A stretch of 64,000 nt of DNA from Methanofollis aquaemaris (GCF_017357525.1 NZ_CP036172.1:2268561-2332560), one strand, 5' to 3'; shown: positions 45,677 through 55,037, counted from the stretch's first letter. Notes: generated by a model not told the origin, from the letters alone. Numbers and translations: made by a program.

Positions 45677-48600
45677 TGATGTTCCCCGCAGAAAGGGTGA
45701 CATGTCTTGCCCTTCTTCTCCTTCTCCTCCTGCCTGCCTGCGCCGTTGCCGACCAGTATGTGGGGGGCATCCCTCTCACGACCGTCAACGGAGATGTCGT
45801 CTCAGGCGGGGTTTATGTAAATTCCTTTGTCGGGACCGGGATGGACCGTGATGTCTCGAAGGAATTTTCGCTGCCCGAGTATACGGAGATCAAATGGGCG
45901 CGCCTCTATGTGTCGGTCTACTGTGCACATATGCAGAACAACTACGAACATCGTGCGACCGTACAATTCGACGGCGGTTCGGGAACAAAGACTCTTGGGG
46001 TGGAGGAACTGCGGGTGCCATACTCCTTCCCGATCGACGGGGGTTCAGGGCCGGTCTGGGTGAACGACCACTGCAACCGGGTGACGAGCGACTACCTGAT
46101 GTGGTACGATGTCACCGATGCCATCAAGGAAAGATGCGTCACTGCGATGGTCAAGACCGATCAACCCGAGGGTTACTCGGGAACCTTTGACGGACGGATC
46201 AAGATCGTCACTCTGGTCGTTGCCTATGATGATGGCGACGCCGACGAGGTGTATTATTGGGTGAACCAGGGGCATGATGTCCACTCATATTATGTCGAGG
46301 ATTATCTGGGCGATATCTATGAGGGGGAGACGATCTTTGCCACAGGGAACATCCCTGAAGATGACGAACGAGAGTGTGTCGCCGAACTCTCGTTCGTGCA
46401 TATGGCAAGCAAGGTGGGAGAATTTACCTTTAATTCCGAACCATTCGAAGCGGCGAAGTCACAGGGGGCGTACTCCGGCTACCATACCGAAGACGTCACC
46501 GACCTGGTTCTTCCCGGGACCGACAGCCTTCTCACTTACACCCGGGATCTCAGTGTCAGCGGGAGCGGCGGGAGTTATCTCGGGGCATACTTCAAGATCC
46601 CGCTCGCCGTTCTGTCGGTCCGTTACCCCGGCAAAGAGGTGGGGAGCATCGAGGTGACTTCTTCCCCGGCCGGTGCGGCGGTCTACCTGGACGATGAAGA
46701 GACTCAGTGGGTTACCAACACGACTATCAGCGGGATCGGTGCCGGTGACCACTCGGTGAGGGTCGAACTCGATCGCTACCACGTACCTGACGATCGGTAC
46801 ATCGAGGTGAAGAATGGGAAAAACACCACGGTTCATTTTGACCTCGAAGCGCGGACCGGGAGCATCGAGGTGACGACCGAGCCGTCAGGGGCCTGGATAT
46901 ATCTTGAGGGTGGTGATTACGAGGATTTAACGAATATGTCTCTCCAGACTCCGGCCACGATTGATGGACTCATAATCGGAGAATATACTGTGGAGGTGAG
47001 AAAGGGAGGATATGAAACGGCATACCAGACTGTGAAGGTGCAGGAGGACGAAACGGTCGGGGCGGATCTGGTATTCGGAGGAAGCGGTTCTGAGGGAGGA
47101 AATGACTCTGAGTTCGGGTACACTGGCAAGAAACTAGATCTCCTCACCACCGGCACCCTCCACGGGAACCTCAACTATTATGAGTTCAGTGACTATACCG
47201 GGCTGATCCATGCCGGAGAGACGAGGGAGTTTGCGATCACGATCCCGATGCCTGAGAACGGTACGGTCAGGTCTGCCAGGCTGTACATCTACACCACCTG
47301 GGGGCATGACGAGAAGCGCAAAGAAGGAACCAAAGGCAGGATCACGCTGAAGATCGACGGGGTCGATATCAAGGCAGATCAGGTATACCGTGACCGGAAA
47401 AACGAGGGCATCTACAATTATCTCCTTGAGACTCATGCCTACAACATCACCACGCTTAAGGGTGGCGTGGCCGGCAAGCATATGGTGACGGTGACCAACG
47501 ATGGGCGCAAAGATGATGTCTTTGCGACCTATGGACCCGGTGTGCTGGTCGTGGTCGAAAACCCGGCAGAACCGGAGATCACCTACTGGATTGCAGAGGG
47601 CTCAGACACCATCTATGCCAACCCGGATTTCAGCACCACGAGCGACGACTGCATCACGAAGGCACTCTTCGATGGCCAGATCGATCTCGCCGATGCGGGG
47701 GGGGCACGGCTGATCCTGGTGACCACGGCCGGGTCTGGGGTGGACGACGACGAGCACAGGATCACCTTCAATGGGGGCAAGTGGTTCAATCTCCTCACCG
47801 GCGGGTCGTCTGCGATTAGTGTGGCCGGGATAGATGTGAGGCCTTATCTGATGCCTTCAGGGAACGAGGCCGGGATCCAGAGTTACATCAACTCGACAAA
47901 GGGGGACTATATGGAGAACCGGGGCGCTATCCTCGTCGTCAGGCACGGCACCCCCCCGGCGGGGGTTGCGGTGAATGTCACCGCCGCCGCGAATGTGTCG
48001 GTCGGGAAGAGCAAACGGTTCACTCTGAACGAATCGAATGGGAGGCTTGAGGCCACGCACCTCACCTTCGACGATGGGGCGCTCGAACTCTTCATCTCCG
48101 AGGGAACGGTGATCACCGACGGTGCCGGGAAGCGGTTCACGGCGCTGACACTGCAGGTGCTCAGCCCCGGTGACGTTCTGCGGGCGTACGCGATCGGCGA
48201 CAAGGGGCTGGAATCCGATATTCCCATCCTTCTGGTAATCCATACGGACCGTCTCGGTCTTTCGGGTGTTCATCTTGTGAGATACGATGATTCTTTGGGC
48301 CGCTGGCAGCCGGTGGAGGTCGAGGCTGCGGATGGTCAACTCTCCGCCAGGATCCGGCAGGGAGGAACATATGCGCTTCAAGAAGGGGGTGATATCGAGA
48401 TCTTTCAGCCTCTGGTCGACCTGATTGGCGGCGTTGCGACGGCGTTCTTCGGGATCTTCGGGGTCGAGATCTCAGGAGAGAACTCCGGCACGCTGCAGGA
48501 ACCTGATATCATGACGGGTAATTTGTCCGGGCAGGCGGTCGAACCGACTGCCGCGGCTGAGGTTCCATCCGTCACCCAGGAGATGCCTCCTGGTGATGTC

Positions 48601-49761
48601 ACGGAGATGCGGTTCGATCTCTCGGTGCTCTCCACGCCGCCGGGCGCTCTCATCGATCTCGATGGGGAGTATACCGGCAGGACGACGCCTGCCACTCTCG
48701 AATCGTTGGCAGGAGGGAATCACACTGTCAGGATGAGCATGGACGGGTTCGAACCGGTGGAGAGGACGGTCTATCTTGAGCGCGACGACGAGGTCCATCT
48801 CCAGTTTGAATCAGGTTCTTCAGAGTTGATGAAGCAGACGACCGCCACCGGACCGTTGCGCGGGTGGGAGGAGAACCGGCACGGCGGAGTGTATGTCGAA
48901 TCCTTCCCCGAGGGGGCGGAAATCTATGTGGACGGCAGGAAGAGCAACAAAAAGACGCCCGCATTGATCTATGGGCTGAAAGAAGGGCTGCATACGATCA
49001 AGGCGAAGAAGAAAAATGTCGCGTTCGGGAATGAGAAAGAGCGGGTCTGGATCGTGAAGAACTCGGTGTCGCAGGTGAAATTCAGCAGTGGTTCGAAAGG
49101 GTTTGAGCGCTCTCTCTCGATCGAGTCTGAGAAGTATTCGGGCTCTTCTTTCTCGGTCAGCGGGAGGGATCTCGGGTACAGGGTTCCAAAGCAGGTCGAT
49201 GTCGGGGGGATCGATGCATATCTCACGGTCCATGACAATGGCAGTTTCCTCTCGCAGAAGATCCCGAATACTGTTCAATCGAACGAGACAGTGGTCATCA
49301 GCCCGTTGCTCGCCGCACCCTGTGGACTCCTCGTCACCTCGGTGCCGTCTGGAGCTCTGATCTTCATCGATGGCTTTTCCACCGGGTGTGCGACACCGTA
49401 CCTCGTCGAGAACATCTCGGAGGGCAGGCACCTGGTCTCGGTCTCGAAGCCTGGATATATTCCTGAGGAGCGGGTGGTCCTGCTGACCGACAATCGCCTT
49501 AAGGAACAGGACGCGGAGGTTGGTCTGAACCTGGACCCGTATGCGCACGGGTCACTTACGGTTGGGAGCACGCCGGAAGGTGCGAAGATCTATCTCTTCG
49601 GCAAGGACACCGGAGAAAAAACACCTCATACGTTCCATTACCTCGGCATCGGGTCATATGATGTGAAGGTCGTGGGGAAGGAGGGTTCAAAGACGCTTGA
49701 GGATGTGGTGGTGGTACCGTATGAGAAGAGCGAGTGCCAGGTGGATCTTACTGCGGAGTGA
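45676..49761 (+). CDS. Giant surface protein: two DUF3344 domains and six PEGA repeats
   Basis: About 1361 residues. The signal peptide LALLLLLLLPACAVA ends near residue 25 (LPAC could be a lipobox). A first DUF3344 domain (about 27-310) has YYWVNQGHDVHSYYVEDYLG. PEGA repeats lie near 320-390 and 394-460. A second DUF3344 domain (about 475-760) has TYWIAEGSDTIY. A further domain spans 770-950, and four more PEGA repeats lie near 980, 1069, 1215 and 1292 (for example SVPSGALIFIDG, STPEGAKIYLFG). There is no C-terminal anchor. PEGA domains are surface layer-associated. ATG 45676 overlaps the permease stop codon. Confidence 0.88.
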   Translation: MMFPAERVTCLALLLLLLLPACAVADQYVGGIPLTTVNGDVVSGGVYVNSFVGTGMDRDVSKEFSLPEYTEIKWARLYVSVYCAHMQNNYEHRATVQFDGGSGTKTLGVEELRVPYSFPIDGGSGPVWVNDHCNRVTSDYLMWYDVTDAIKERCVTAMVKTDQPEGYSGTFDGRIKIVTLVVAYDDGDADEVYYWVNQGHDVHSYYVEDYLGDIYEGETIFATGNIPEDDERECVAELSFVHMASKVGEFTFNSEPFEAAKSQGAYSGYHTEDVTDLVLPGTDSLLTYTRDLSVSGSGGSYLGAYFKIPLAVLSVRYPGKEVGSIEVTSSPAGAAVYLDDEETQWVTNTTISGIGAGDHSVRVELDRYHVPDDRYIEVKNGKNTTVHFDLEARTGSIEVTTEPSGAWIYLEGGDYEDLTNMSLQTPATIDGLIIGEYTVEVRKGGYETAYQTVKVQEDETVGADLVFGGSGSEGGNDSEFGYTGKKLDLLTTGTLHGNLNYYEFSDYTGLIHAGETREFAITIPMPENGTVRSARLYIYTTWGHDEKRKEGTKGRITLKIDGVDIKADQVYRDRKNEGIYNYLLETHAYNITTLKGGVAGKHMVTVTNDGRKDDVFATYGPGVLVVVENPAEPEITYWIAEGSDTIYANPDFSTTSDDCITKALFDGQIDLADAGGARLILVTTAGSGVDDDEHRITFNGGKWFNLLTGGSSAISVAGIDVRPYLMPSGNEAGIQSYINSTKGDYMENRGAILVVRHGTPPAGVAVNVTAAANVSVGKSKRFTLNESNGRLEATHLTFDDGALELFISEGTVITDGAGKRFTALTLQVLSPGDVLRAYAIGDKGLESDIPILLVIHTDRLGLSGVHLVRYDDSLGRWQPVEVEAADGQLSARIRQGGTYALQEGGDIEIFQPLVDLIGGVATAFFGIFGVEISGENSGTLQEPDIMTGNLSGQAVEPTAAAEVPSVTQEMPPGDVTEMRFDLSVLSTPPGALIDLDGEYTGRTTPATLESLAGGNHTVRMSMDGFEPVERTVYLERDDEVHLQFESGSSELMKQTTATGPLRGWEENRHGGVYVESFPEGAEIYVDGRKSNKKTPALIYGLKEGLHTIKAKKKNVAFGNEKERVWIVKNSVSQVKFSSGSKGFERSLSIESEKYSGSSFSVSGRDLGYRVPKQVDVGGIDAYLTVHDNGSFLSQKIPNTVQSNETVVISPLLAAPCGLLVTSVPSGALIFIDGFSTGCATPYLVENISEGRHLVSVSKPGYIPEERVVLLTDNRLKEQDAEVGLNLDPYAHGSLTVGSTPEGAKIYLFGKDTGEKTPHTFHYLGIGSYDVKVVGKEGSKTLEDVVVVPYEKSECQVDLTAE

Positions 49762-49770
49762 ATTATCTCC

Positions 49771-49777
49771 TTTTTTT
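49771..49777 (+). terminator. T7 terminator of the DUF3344/MacB operon
   Basis: T7 starts 9 nt past the giant protein's stop codon. Repeat copy 9 follows within 10 bp. Confidence 0.55.
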
Positions 49778-49784
49778 GCCTTTT

Positions 49785-50278
49785 AGAATTCGGCATGAAC
49801 CCTGGGCTCAAGCATACGCGATGAAAATTTCTCATCACAGATCTCCGGGGCGTGGAAGGATCCCTCTCCTCACGACAGGGCAGTAGGTGTGAACATCGCT
49901 CAATCGCCGCCCCTCGGCTATCTTCGCCGTGGGGGGTCCGGGGGGTCTTCCCCCGACGAGAGAGAGCAGGGTAAAGTTTCTCGTTCTTCTGGCGGGGCGG
50001 CACATCTGACCGACGTGCCTTCCCCTTACAATCTCGCCGGGGGCTCTACCCGCGGACCCCCGGGGATTGCGATAGGAGCGGCCAGGCGGTTGGTGATTGT
50101 TCTGAGGGTGTTTCCTTCCTCTGCCGATCCATCATGTAGGGGCAAGGGTGTGATCAACCTCTCATGTTCACTCCAGAAGAGGAATTACCATGAAAATCAC
50201 CCGAAGATCTGCTATGAAAGATTTCCATTCGGTATGCCTGAGGCGTGCTTTCGCTTCATGAGTTATTCGACAGAGCTC
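49785..50278 (+). repeat. Dispersed IS-end elements, copy 9: direct copy plus a second inverted end
   Basis: Starts GAATTCGGCAT with a hairpin (GAACCC-T-GGGCTC, 49797-49809) and CAAGCATACGCGAT. The inner segment shows CTCCTCACGACAGGGCAG, CATCGCTCAATCGCCGCCCC and CTATCTTCGCCGTGGGGGGTCC (49879-49940). The core is CGCCGGGGGCTCTACCCGCGG with GGGATTGCGATAGG. A B-type end (TGTTCACTCCAGAAGAGGAATT) closes near 50186. Then, inverted, a second A-type end runs from about 50210 to 50276 with TTCGACAGAGC. No gene present. Confidence 0.75.
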
Positions 50279-50336
50279 GTTCAATCGCATTCTCCTGGTG
50301 GCCTTTTGTCCTTGACCCCCCACCAGTCATTTTGGT

Positions 50337-50789
50337 CTATTCTGTGTTCCCGGAGGTGAAACTCTCGCTGTACAGCCGCGAGGTGTTCCCGGCGATGAGT
50401 CCGGCGACGGCATCGTCGAGGAAGGGCCCGAGTTCGCCGAGGATGCCCGGTTTGTTCTGGTCGTAGCGGGTGAACTCGAAGCGGGCATAGGTGCCCCCGA
50501 TGATCTCGGCGATGGCCATCCCGATGATCTCGTCGGAGAGGAGGAAGACCGGGTCGTCGGCGATCTCCGAGTCGTCCCGGTTCTCGTAGAGTTCTTCTTC
50601 GAGGAGGATGGCGCCGAGGAGGAGGGAGGAGACGTTTGGGTCCTGATATGATGCCAGGATCTTCTCCTGCAGGCGCGTCCTCGCCTCCTCGGGGCTCATC
50701 CCATGCGAGACATAGAGTCCCATGCCCGCGTCGACGATGGCCCCGGTGGTGATTCCTTTTCCTCTGAGCCGCTCTTCGATCTCAAACAT
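50337..50789 (-). CDS. cobZ: Alpha-ribazole phosphatase of the CobZ/PgpA type
   Basis: 150 residues of the PgpA-like fold used by archaeal CobZ, which removes phosphate from alpha-ribazole-5'-phosphate (or adenosylcobalamin-5'-phosphate). The segment KPGILGELGPFLDDAVAGLIAG and SHGMSPEEARTRLQEKI are typical. ATG 50789 gives the expected start; a longer frame upstream overlaps cobT and is not coding. The divergent neighbour is cobT. PgpA (phosphatidylglycerophosphatase) is the alternative; the cob context favours CobZ. Confidence 0.8.
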   Translation of the reverse strand: MFEIEERLRGKGITTGAIVDAGMGLYVSHGMSPEEARTRLQEKILASYQDPNVSSLLLGAILLEEELYENRDDSEIADDPVFLLSDEIIGMAIAEIIGGTYARFEFTRYDQNKPGILGELGPFLDDAVAGLIAGNTSRLYSESFTSGNTE

Positions 50790-50807
50790 AGGAGAATTTT
50801 TGGTCAG

Positions 50808-50818
50808 GCTCAATATAT
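50808..50818 (-). promoter_or_regulatory. Shared cobZ/cobT promoter region
   Basis: CTCAATATATAC lies in the 37-bp gap between divergent starts. Read on the minus strand it is about 25 nt before the cobZ ATG, fitting a leaderless cobZ transcript. It is too near cobT (ATG 50827) to serve it, so cobT may use a site within cobZ. Confidence 0.4.
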
Positions 50819-50826
50819 ACATTGAT

Positions 50827-51837
50827 ATGACATTTCTCTCCGAGTCTCCGTCCATTGAGTTTTCAAGACCGCTCTTTGCAAGCGTCCTTGGAAATACCGC
50901 ACTCTCAATGGTGCCGGGGGTATCGGGCGCGGGGCCGTCTCCGAAGAAGACGGTTTTCACCCCGATCCTCGACGCCGAGATGATCACCACCGGGGCGATC
51001 ACCTCGATGCCCCTCAAGCCCAACACCCCTACCGGGTGCCCGACGCCGGCGGTGATCACCAGGGCGATGGCGACACTCACCGGGATCGAACCGGTCTTCG
51101 TGAACGCCGGCCTCTTCAACCCGCCGACGGTGCCGTGCATCGACGTCTACGGGGCGCCGGGCGGTGACCCGAGAGAGGGCGACGCCGTCCCGACGGTCAG
51201 GGATCTTCTTACGGCCGGTGAGCGGGTCGGCCGCCTCCTCTCCAGGTGCGCCGACCTCCTGGTCCTGGGTGAGTGCGTGCCCGGCGGGACGACGACCGCT
51301 CTCTGTGTCCTGCGCGCCCTCGGGTATGAAGCCAGGGTATCGAGCAGTTTTGTGGAGAACCCCGTGCACCTGAAAGATGAGATCTGTAGAGGTGTGCTGG
51401 AGCGGGTGGAGAGCGAAGGGGCGACCGACGCCCTCGACGTCGTGCGGATCGGGGGCGATCCCATGATGCCGGTGGCCGCGGGGATCGCGAGTACCTTTGA
51501 AGGCACGCTCGTCTTTGCCGGGGGCACCCAGATGCTTGCCGTCGACGCCGTGCTCAAGGGCCTGGGGAGATCCATGGTCCCGCTTGCCACGACCGAGTAC
51601 GTGCGCACCGATGCCTCGGCAAACTTCGAGGAGGCCGTGGCCGCAGTGGGGGCGAAGGCCTATTATGTGGACCCTGACTTCGGCACCATCGGCGATGCGG
51701 GGATCGGCAGGTACTGCGAGGGCGAGGTGAAAGAGGGGATGGGTGCCGGCGGCGCCATGTTCCTTGCCCGTGTGATGGGTTACTCAGAAGAGGAGATCAG
51801 GTCGGCCATCCTCTCCACGGTCAGATCGTTCAGATAA
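50827..51837 (+). CDS. cobT: Archaeal CobT-type nicotinate-nucleotide:base phosphoribosyltransferase
   Basis: 336 residues of the TIGR00303/UPF0284 type: GNTALSMVPGVSGAGPSPKKT, VPGGTTTALCVLRALGYEARVSSSF (about residues 155-179), and FAGGTQMLAVDAVLKGLG. It activates the lower-ligand base to an alpha-ribotide for B12. ATG 50827 (preceded by TTGAT) matches the family start. Divergent from cobZ. T-tract at 51856-51862 follows. Confidence 0.87.
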   Translation: MTFLSESPSIEFSRPLFASVLGNTALSMVPGVSGAGPSPKKTVFTPILDAEMITTGAITSMPLKPNTPTGCPTPAVITRAMATLTGIEPVFVNAGLFNPPTVPCIDVYGAPGGDPREGDAVPTVRDLLTAGERVGRLLSRCADLLVLGECVPGGTTTALCVLRALGYEARVSSSFVENPVHLKDEICRGVLERVESEGATDALDVVRIGGDPMMPVAAGIASTFEGTLVFAGGTQMLAVDAVLKGLGRSMVPLATTEYVRTDASANFEEAVAAVGAKAYYVDPDFGTIGDAGIGRYCEGEVKEGMGAGGAMFLARVMGYSEEEIRSAILSTVRSFR

Positions 51838-51855
51838 GGTACCTGCTTCTCTCTC

Positions 51856-51862
51856 TTTTTTT
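51856..51862 (+). terminator. T7 terminator of cobT
   Basis: CTCTCTTTTTTT begins about 13 nt past the cobT stop codon. Confidence 0.45.
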
Positions 51863-51983
51863 CGGTTTGAACAGATCCGCACTCCCGACCATAGACAAAG
51901 CACCGCGGCCCCTCTGAGATCGCCGACCGCAGGCCAGATTCTCCATAAAAAAGGCTATAGCCTCAACCAACCATACCCTTGTA

Positions 51984-52538
51984 ATGCGTCCCATTTTTGT
52001 CGTGAACAACCATGGGCAGTTCAACCACCTCATCCACCGCAAACTGCGGGACATGGAGATCGAGGTGGCGATGGTCCCGAACACCACTCCGCCAGAAGAG
52101 GTCGCCGCGGGGTGCCGGGGGATCATTCTGGGTGGCGGTCCGTCGCTTGAGCGGGCCGGGAACTGCGCCGAGTACCTCGACCTGGGCCTGCCGGTGCTGG
52201 GGATCTGTCTTGGCCTCCATATCATCGCGACCGCACGGGGCGGGGCCGTCGGGCCGGGCTCCCACGGTGGGTATGGCGGCGTCAGTGTTGAGATCACAGG
52301 GGAGAGCGAGATCCTTGGAGGATATCCAGAGCAGATCCATGTCTGGGCCTCCCATGCCGACGAGGTGAAAGAGGTGCCTGCGGGCTTCACCGTCTATGCA
52401 CACTCCGACATCTGTCCGGTCGAGGCGATGGGATCCGCGGAGGACCGGATCTTCGGTGTCCAGTGGCACCCTGAGGTGAGCCACACTGAGGATGGAGACC
52501 TGCTCTTCAGGAACTTTGAGCGTATATGCGAGGAGTAG
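51984..52538 (+). CDS. guaAA: GMP synthase, glutamine amidotransferase subunit (GuaAa)
   Basis: 184 residues of the archaeal split GMP synthase: a class I amidotransferase with nucleophile in LGICLGLH (Cys about 76) and VQWHPEVSHTE (His about 165, Glu). It supplies ammonia to the ATP-pyrophosphatase subunit, which is not in the window. ATG 51984 has no ribosome site; TATA-like CCATAAAAAA lies about 35 nt upstream. First gene of guaAA-YkgJ-TraB, and its end overlaps the next gene by 13 bp. Confidence 0.93.
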   Translation: MRPIFVVNNHGQFNHLIHRKLRDMEIEVAMVPNTTPPEEVAAGCRGIILGGGPSLERAGNCAEYLDLGLPVLGICLGLHIIATARGGAVGPGSHGGYGGVSVEITGESEILGGYPEQIHVWASHADEVKEVPAGFTVYAHSDICPVEAMGSAEDRIFGVQWHPEVSHTEDGDLLFRNFERICEE

Positions 52539-53068
52539 ACGATCTCACCGGCGAGATCAGGGAGCGGGGCTTCCGTTGCACGCGCTGCGGGGCCTGCTGC
52601 AGCGAGGTCTCCGAGGGGTCGAACCTGGTCATCCTATCACCCGGCGAGGTGCGGCAGGTGGCAAAGGCTGCAGATCTTCCCCCTGGCGAAGTCGCGGAAC
52701 CGTACCCCGAGTTTCTTGATGGGCCGGGGAAATCGCGCTACACTTTTGACTGGTGTCTCAATCGGGACGAGGGGCACTGCCGCTTCCTGGAGGGGGAAAA
52801 GTGCCGGGTGTACGCCGCTCGGCCCTGGATCTGCCGGACCTATCCGTTCATGCTCGAGGGTGACCGCCTCATTGTCTCCGAGTGTCCGGGTCTGGGAACA
52901 GAGATGACCCTGGAAGAGGCGCGTGCCGTTGCCAGCGCCCTTATCGAGCGTCAGGCGGCCGAAGCGGCCGAAGAGGAGGGGATCAGGCGTGTCCTCTCCA
53001 CCACCTCTCCTCCACCGGGGGAGACCGCGGTCGTCGACAGCGAGGGGGTGTGGCCGGTCCATGGGTGA
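52526..53068 (+). CDS. YkgJ-family cysteine-cluster protein
   Basis: 180 residues. The zinc or iron-sulfur motif is FRCTRCGACCSEV (about 17-29) with CLNRDEGHCRFLEGEKCRVYAARPWICRTYPF (about 76-107), the usual eight-cysteine YkgJ/CxxCxxCC layout. Function unknown in general. It overlaps guaAA by 13 bp and TraB by 8 bp, so the three are translationally coupled. A C-terminal helical extension follows the cluster. Confidence 0.88.
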   Translation: MRGVDDLTGEIRERGFRCTRCGACCSEVSEGSNLVILSPGEVRQVAKAADLPPGEVAEPYPEFLDGPGKSRYTFDWCLNRDEGHCRFLEGEKCRVYAARPWICRTYPFMLEGDRLIVSECPGLGTEMTLEEARAVASALIERQAAEAAEEEGIRRVLSTTSPPPGETAVVDSEGVWPVHG

Positions 53069-54266
53069 GATCAGACTGGTCGGCACGGCCCATGTCTCTG
53101 AGAAGAGCATCACCGAGGTGCGCGCCGCGATCGAGGAGTTCGAGCCCGACATCGTCGGGGTGGAACTTGACGCCGGGCGATACCAGGCCCTCAGGAACGG
53201 GGCGCCGCCCCCGAAGGTCGACGAGGTGCTGAAAGGCGGGAACTTTTCCCAGATCCTCTTCCAGTGGACCCTGGCCTATCTCCAGCGAAAGATCGGGATG
53301 GACGTCGGCGTCGAACCTGGCGCCGAGATGATGGCGGCCATCGATGAGGTGGAGAACCGGGGTCTGCCCCTGGGCCTCATCGACCGCGACATCAGGATCA
53401 CCCTCTCCAGATTCTGGGAAGGGATGAGCCTCTGGGAGAAGGTGAAGATGCTCTACGCCCTTGCGGTCTCGGTCTCAGGGGGTGCGGACGAGAAGGTCGA
53501 CATCGACGCCCTGACCAGACAGGACGTCGTCTCGGCGGCCCTGGAGGAGTTCAGGAACTTCTCACCGAACGGGGCGAGGGCCCTCATCGACGAGCGGGAC
53601 GCCTTCATCGCCCGCCGGATCCTCGACCTCTCGGTCAGGTATGAGAAGGTGCTGGCGGTGGTCGGCGCCGGGCATGTGCGGGGGGTGGAGCGCTACCTCT
53701 CTTCCCCTGATCTCCTCCCGCCTGAGGCGGCGCTCACCGCCGCCCCCAAAAAGCGCTATCCCTGGGGGAAGATCATCGGCATCCTGGTCGTCGCCCTCTT
53801 TGCCCTCCTCCTCATCTCGATCGCCTTCTCCGGGGTCGGGCTTGAGGTGCTCGCCTGGGCGATATTGTACTGGGTGCTGATCAACGGCGTGCTCGCTGCC
53901 GGGTTCACCATCGCCGCCGGGGGCCACCCGCTCTCGGCCCTCACGGCCTTCGGGGTGGCATGGATGACCTCCCTCAATCCCCTGATGGCCGCCGGATGGT
54001 TTGCCGCCATCGTGGAGGCGAAAATCAGGAAACCCTCGGCTGCCGACTTCCAGCAGATCATGGACGCCGAGACCTTCACCGAGATGCGGAAGGTGCCGAT
54101 CTTCAGGGTGGTGCTCGTCGCTGCGCTGGCAAATGTCGGGTCGACCATCGGGACGTTCGCCTACTTCCTCTTCATCGCCCCGATCCTGGGGATCGATCCC
54201 ACCGTGATCATCCCGCAGGGCTTTGCGAACTTCGTGGGGTGGCTGGGCGGGCTGCTCCCCTTCTGA
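53061..54266 (+). CDS. TraB/PrgY-family membrane protein
   Basis: 401 residues. N-terminal TraB domain (about 1-220): LVGTAHVSEKSITEVRAAIEE, VGVELDAGRY, PLGLIDRDIRIT and VVGAGHVRGVERYL, the His/Glu motifs of this putative metalloprotease/pheromone-shutdown family. Four to five membrane helices follow (about 232-255, 260-285, 295-325, 350-385). Start ATG 53061 inside the YkgJ gene end. Substrate unknown; archaeal homologs have no proven role. Confidence 0.9.
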   Translation: MGEIRLVGTAHVSEKSITEVRAAIEEFEPDIVGVELDAGRYQALRNGAPPPKVDEVLKGGNFSQILFQWTLAYLQRKIGMDVGVEPGAEMMAAIDEVENRGLPLGLIDRDIRITLSRFWEGMSLWEKVKMLYALAVSVSGGADEKVDIDALTRQDVVSAALEEFRNFSPNGARALIDERDAFIARRILDLSVRYEKVLAVVGAGHVRGVERYLSSPDLLPPEAALTAAPKKRYPWGKIIGILVVALFALLLISIAFSGVGLEVLAWAILYWVLINGVLAAGFTIAAGGHPLSALTAFGVAWMTSLNPLMAAGWFAAIVEAKIRKPSAADFQQIMDAETFTEMRKVPIFRVVLVAALANVGSTIGTFAYFLFIAPILGIDPTVIIPQGFANFVGWLGGLLPF

Positions 54267-54272
54267 ATTTTC

Positions 54273-54279
54273 TTTTTTT
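54273..54279 (+). terminator. T7 terminator of guaAA-YkgJ-TraB
   Basis: T7 begins 7 nt after the TraB stop codon; repeat copy 10 starts 4 nt later. Confidence 0.55.
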
Positions 54280-54282
54280 GCT

Positions 54283-54500
54283 GGCTCTGCTGAAACTCTC
54301 ATATGTTTTTCGTACCTCTCTGTTCCCACGCCTTCCTCTCTCCTTACGTCGGGGGTGGCCGTATGATTGCGAGGAAGAGAGCAGGTTCAGATCTGTCTGG
54401 TGAGGCGGCCAGCCCCCCGGCATTGGCATGCCAGAGTAGGGATCTTACAATGCCCAACAGACCCCCTTTCTCTTCGCAAAGATTATCCATTTTCACTGCC
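54283..54500 (+). repeat. Dispersed IS-end element, copy 10 (short, rearranged)
   Basis: Begins GGCTCTGCTGAAACTCTCAT. Inside are CACGCCTTCC, GATTGCGAGGAAG and GTTCAGATCTG-TCTGGTGAGGCGGCC, segments seen in other copies but in a different order. The right end is not recognisable. It fills the gap before the second nitroreductase gene. Confidence 0.55.
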
Positions 54501-54511
54501 TAGTGAGGAGC

Positions 54512-55030
54512 ATGTATCTTGGTCCGAATCTTGGGCTTACCATCCTTAAGACGCGTCATTCTATCAGGAAGTACAAGGAAGACCCAATCGAGGAGAAGAT
54601 CATCGAGAACGCCCTCGAGTGTGCCCGTCTTGCCCCGACCGCCAGGAACGAACAGCCCTGGCTCTTCGGGGTGGTGAAGGAGAAGGAGACCCTCAAGCAG
54701 ATCGCCGACCTCACCGACCATGGCACGTTCATCGAGGGCGCCCCGATCTGTTTTGCGGTCTTCGGCAAGAGGGACGCAAAGTACTATCTTGAGGACTGCT
54801 CCGCAGCCACGACCCAGCTCATCCTCGGCCTCTGGGCCTATGGGGTCGGGTCGTGCTGGGTGGCGGGCGAGAAGAAGGAGTATGCCGATGCGGTCCGCGA
54901 ACTCCTCGGTGTCCCTGAAGAGTACACTCTTGTCTCCCTTCTTCCGGCCGGGTATCCGATGGACGTGAAGATCGCCGGGAAGAAGGCTCTCGACGAGATC
55001 GTCTTCGAGGGACAGTATTCACAGAGGTGA
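54512..55030 (+). CDS. Nitroreductase-family flavoprotein (second copy)
   Basis: 172 residues. FMN motifs: ILKTRHSIRKYKEDPIEE, CARLAPTARNEQPWLF, GVGSCWVAGEKKEYA and LPAGYPMDVK. It is only distantly like the first nitroreductase here (5822-6400). ATG 54512 with GTGAGGAG upstream. Tandem T8 tracts follow at 55038 and 55056. Substrate unknown. Confidence 0.88.
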   Translation: MYLGPNLGLTILKTRHSIRKYKEDPIEEKIIENALECARLAPTARNEQPWLFGVVKEKETLKQIADLTDHGTFIEGAPICFAVFGKRDAKYYLEDCSAATTQLILGLWAYGVGSCWVAGEKKEYADAVRELLGVPEEYTLVSLLPAGYPMDVKIAGKKALDEIVFEGQYSQR

Positions 55031-55037
55031 GACCGGG

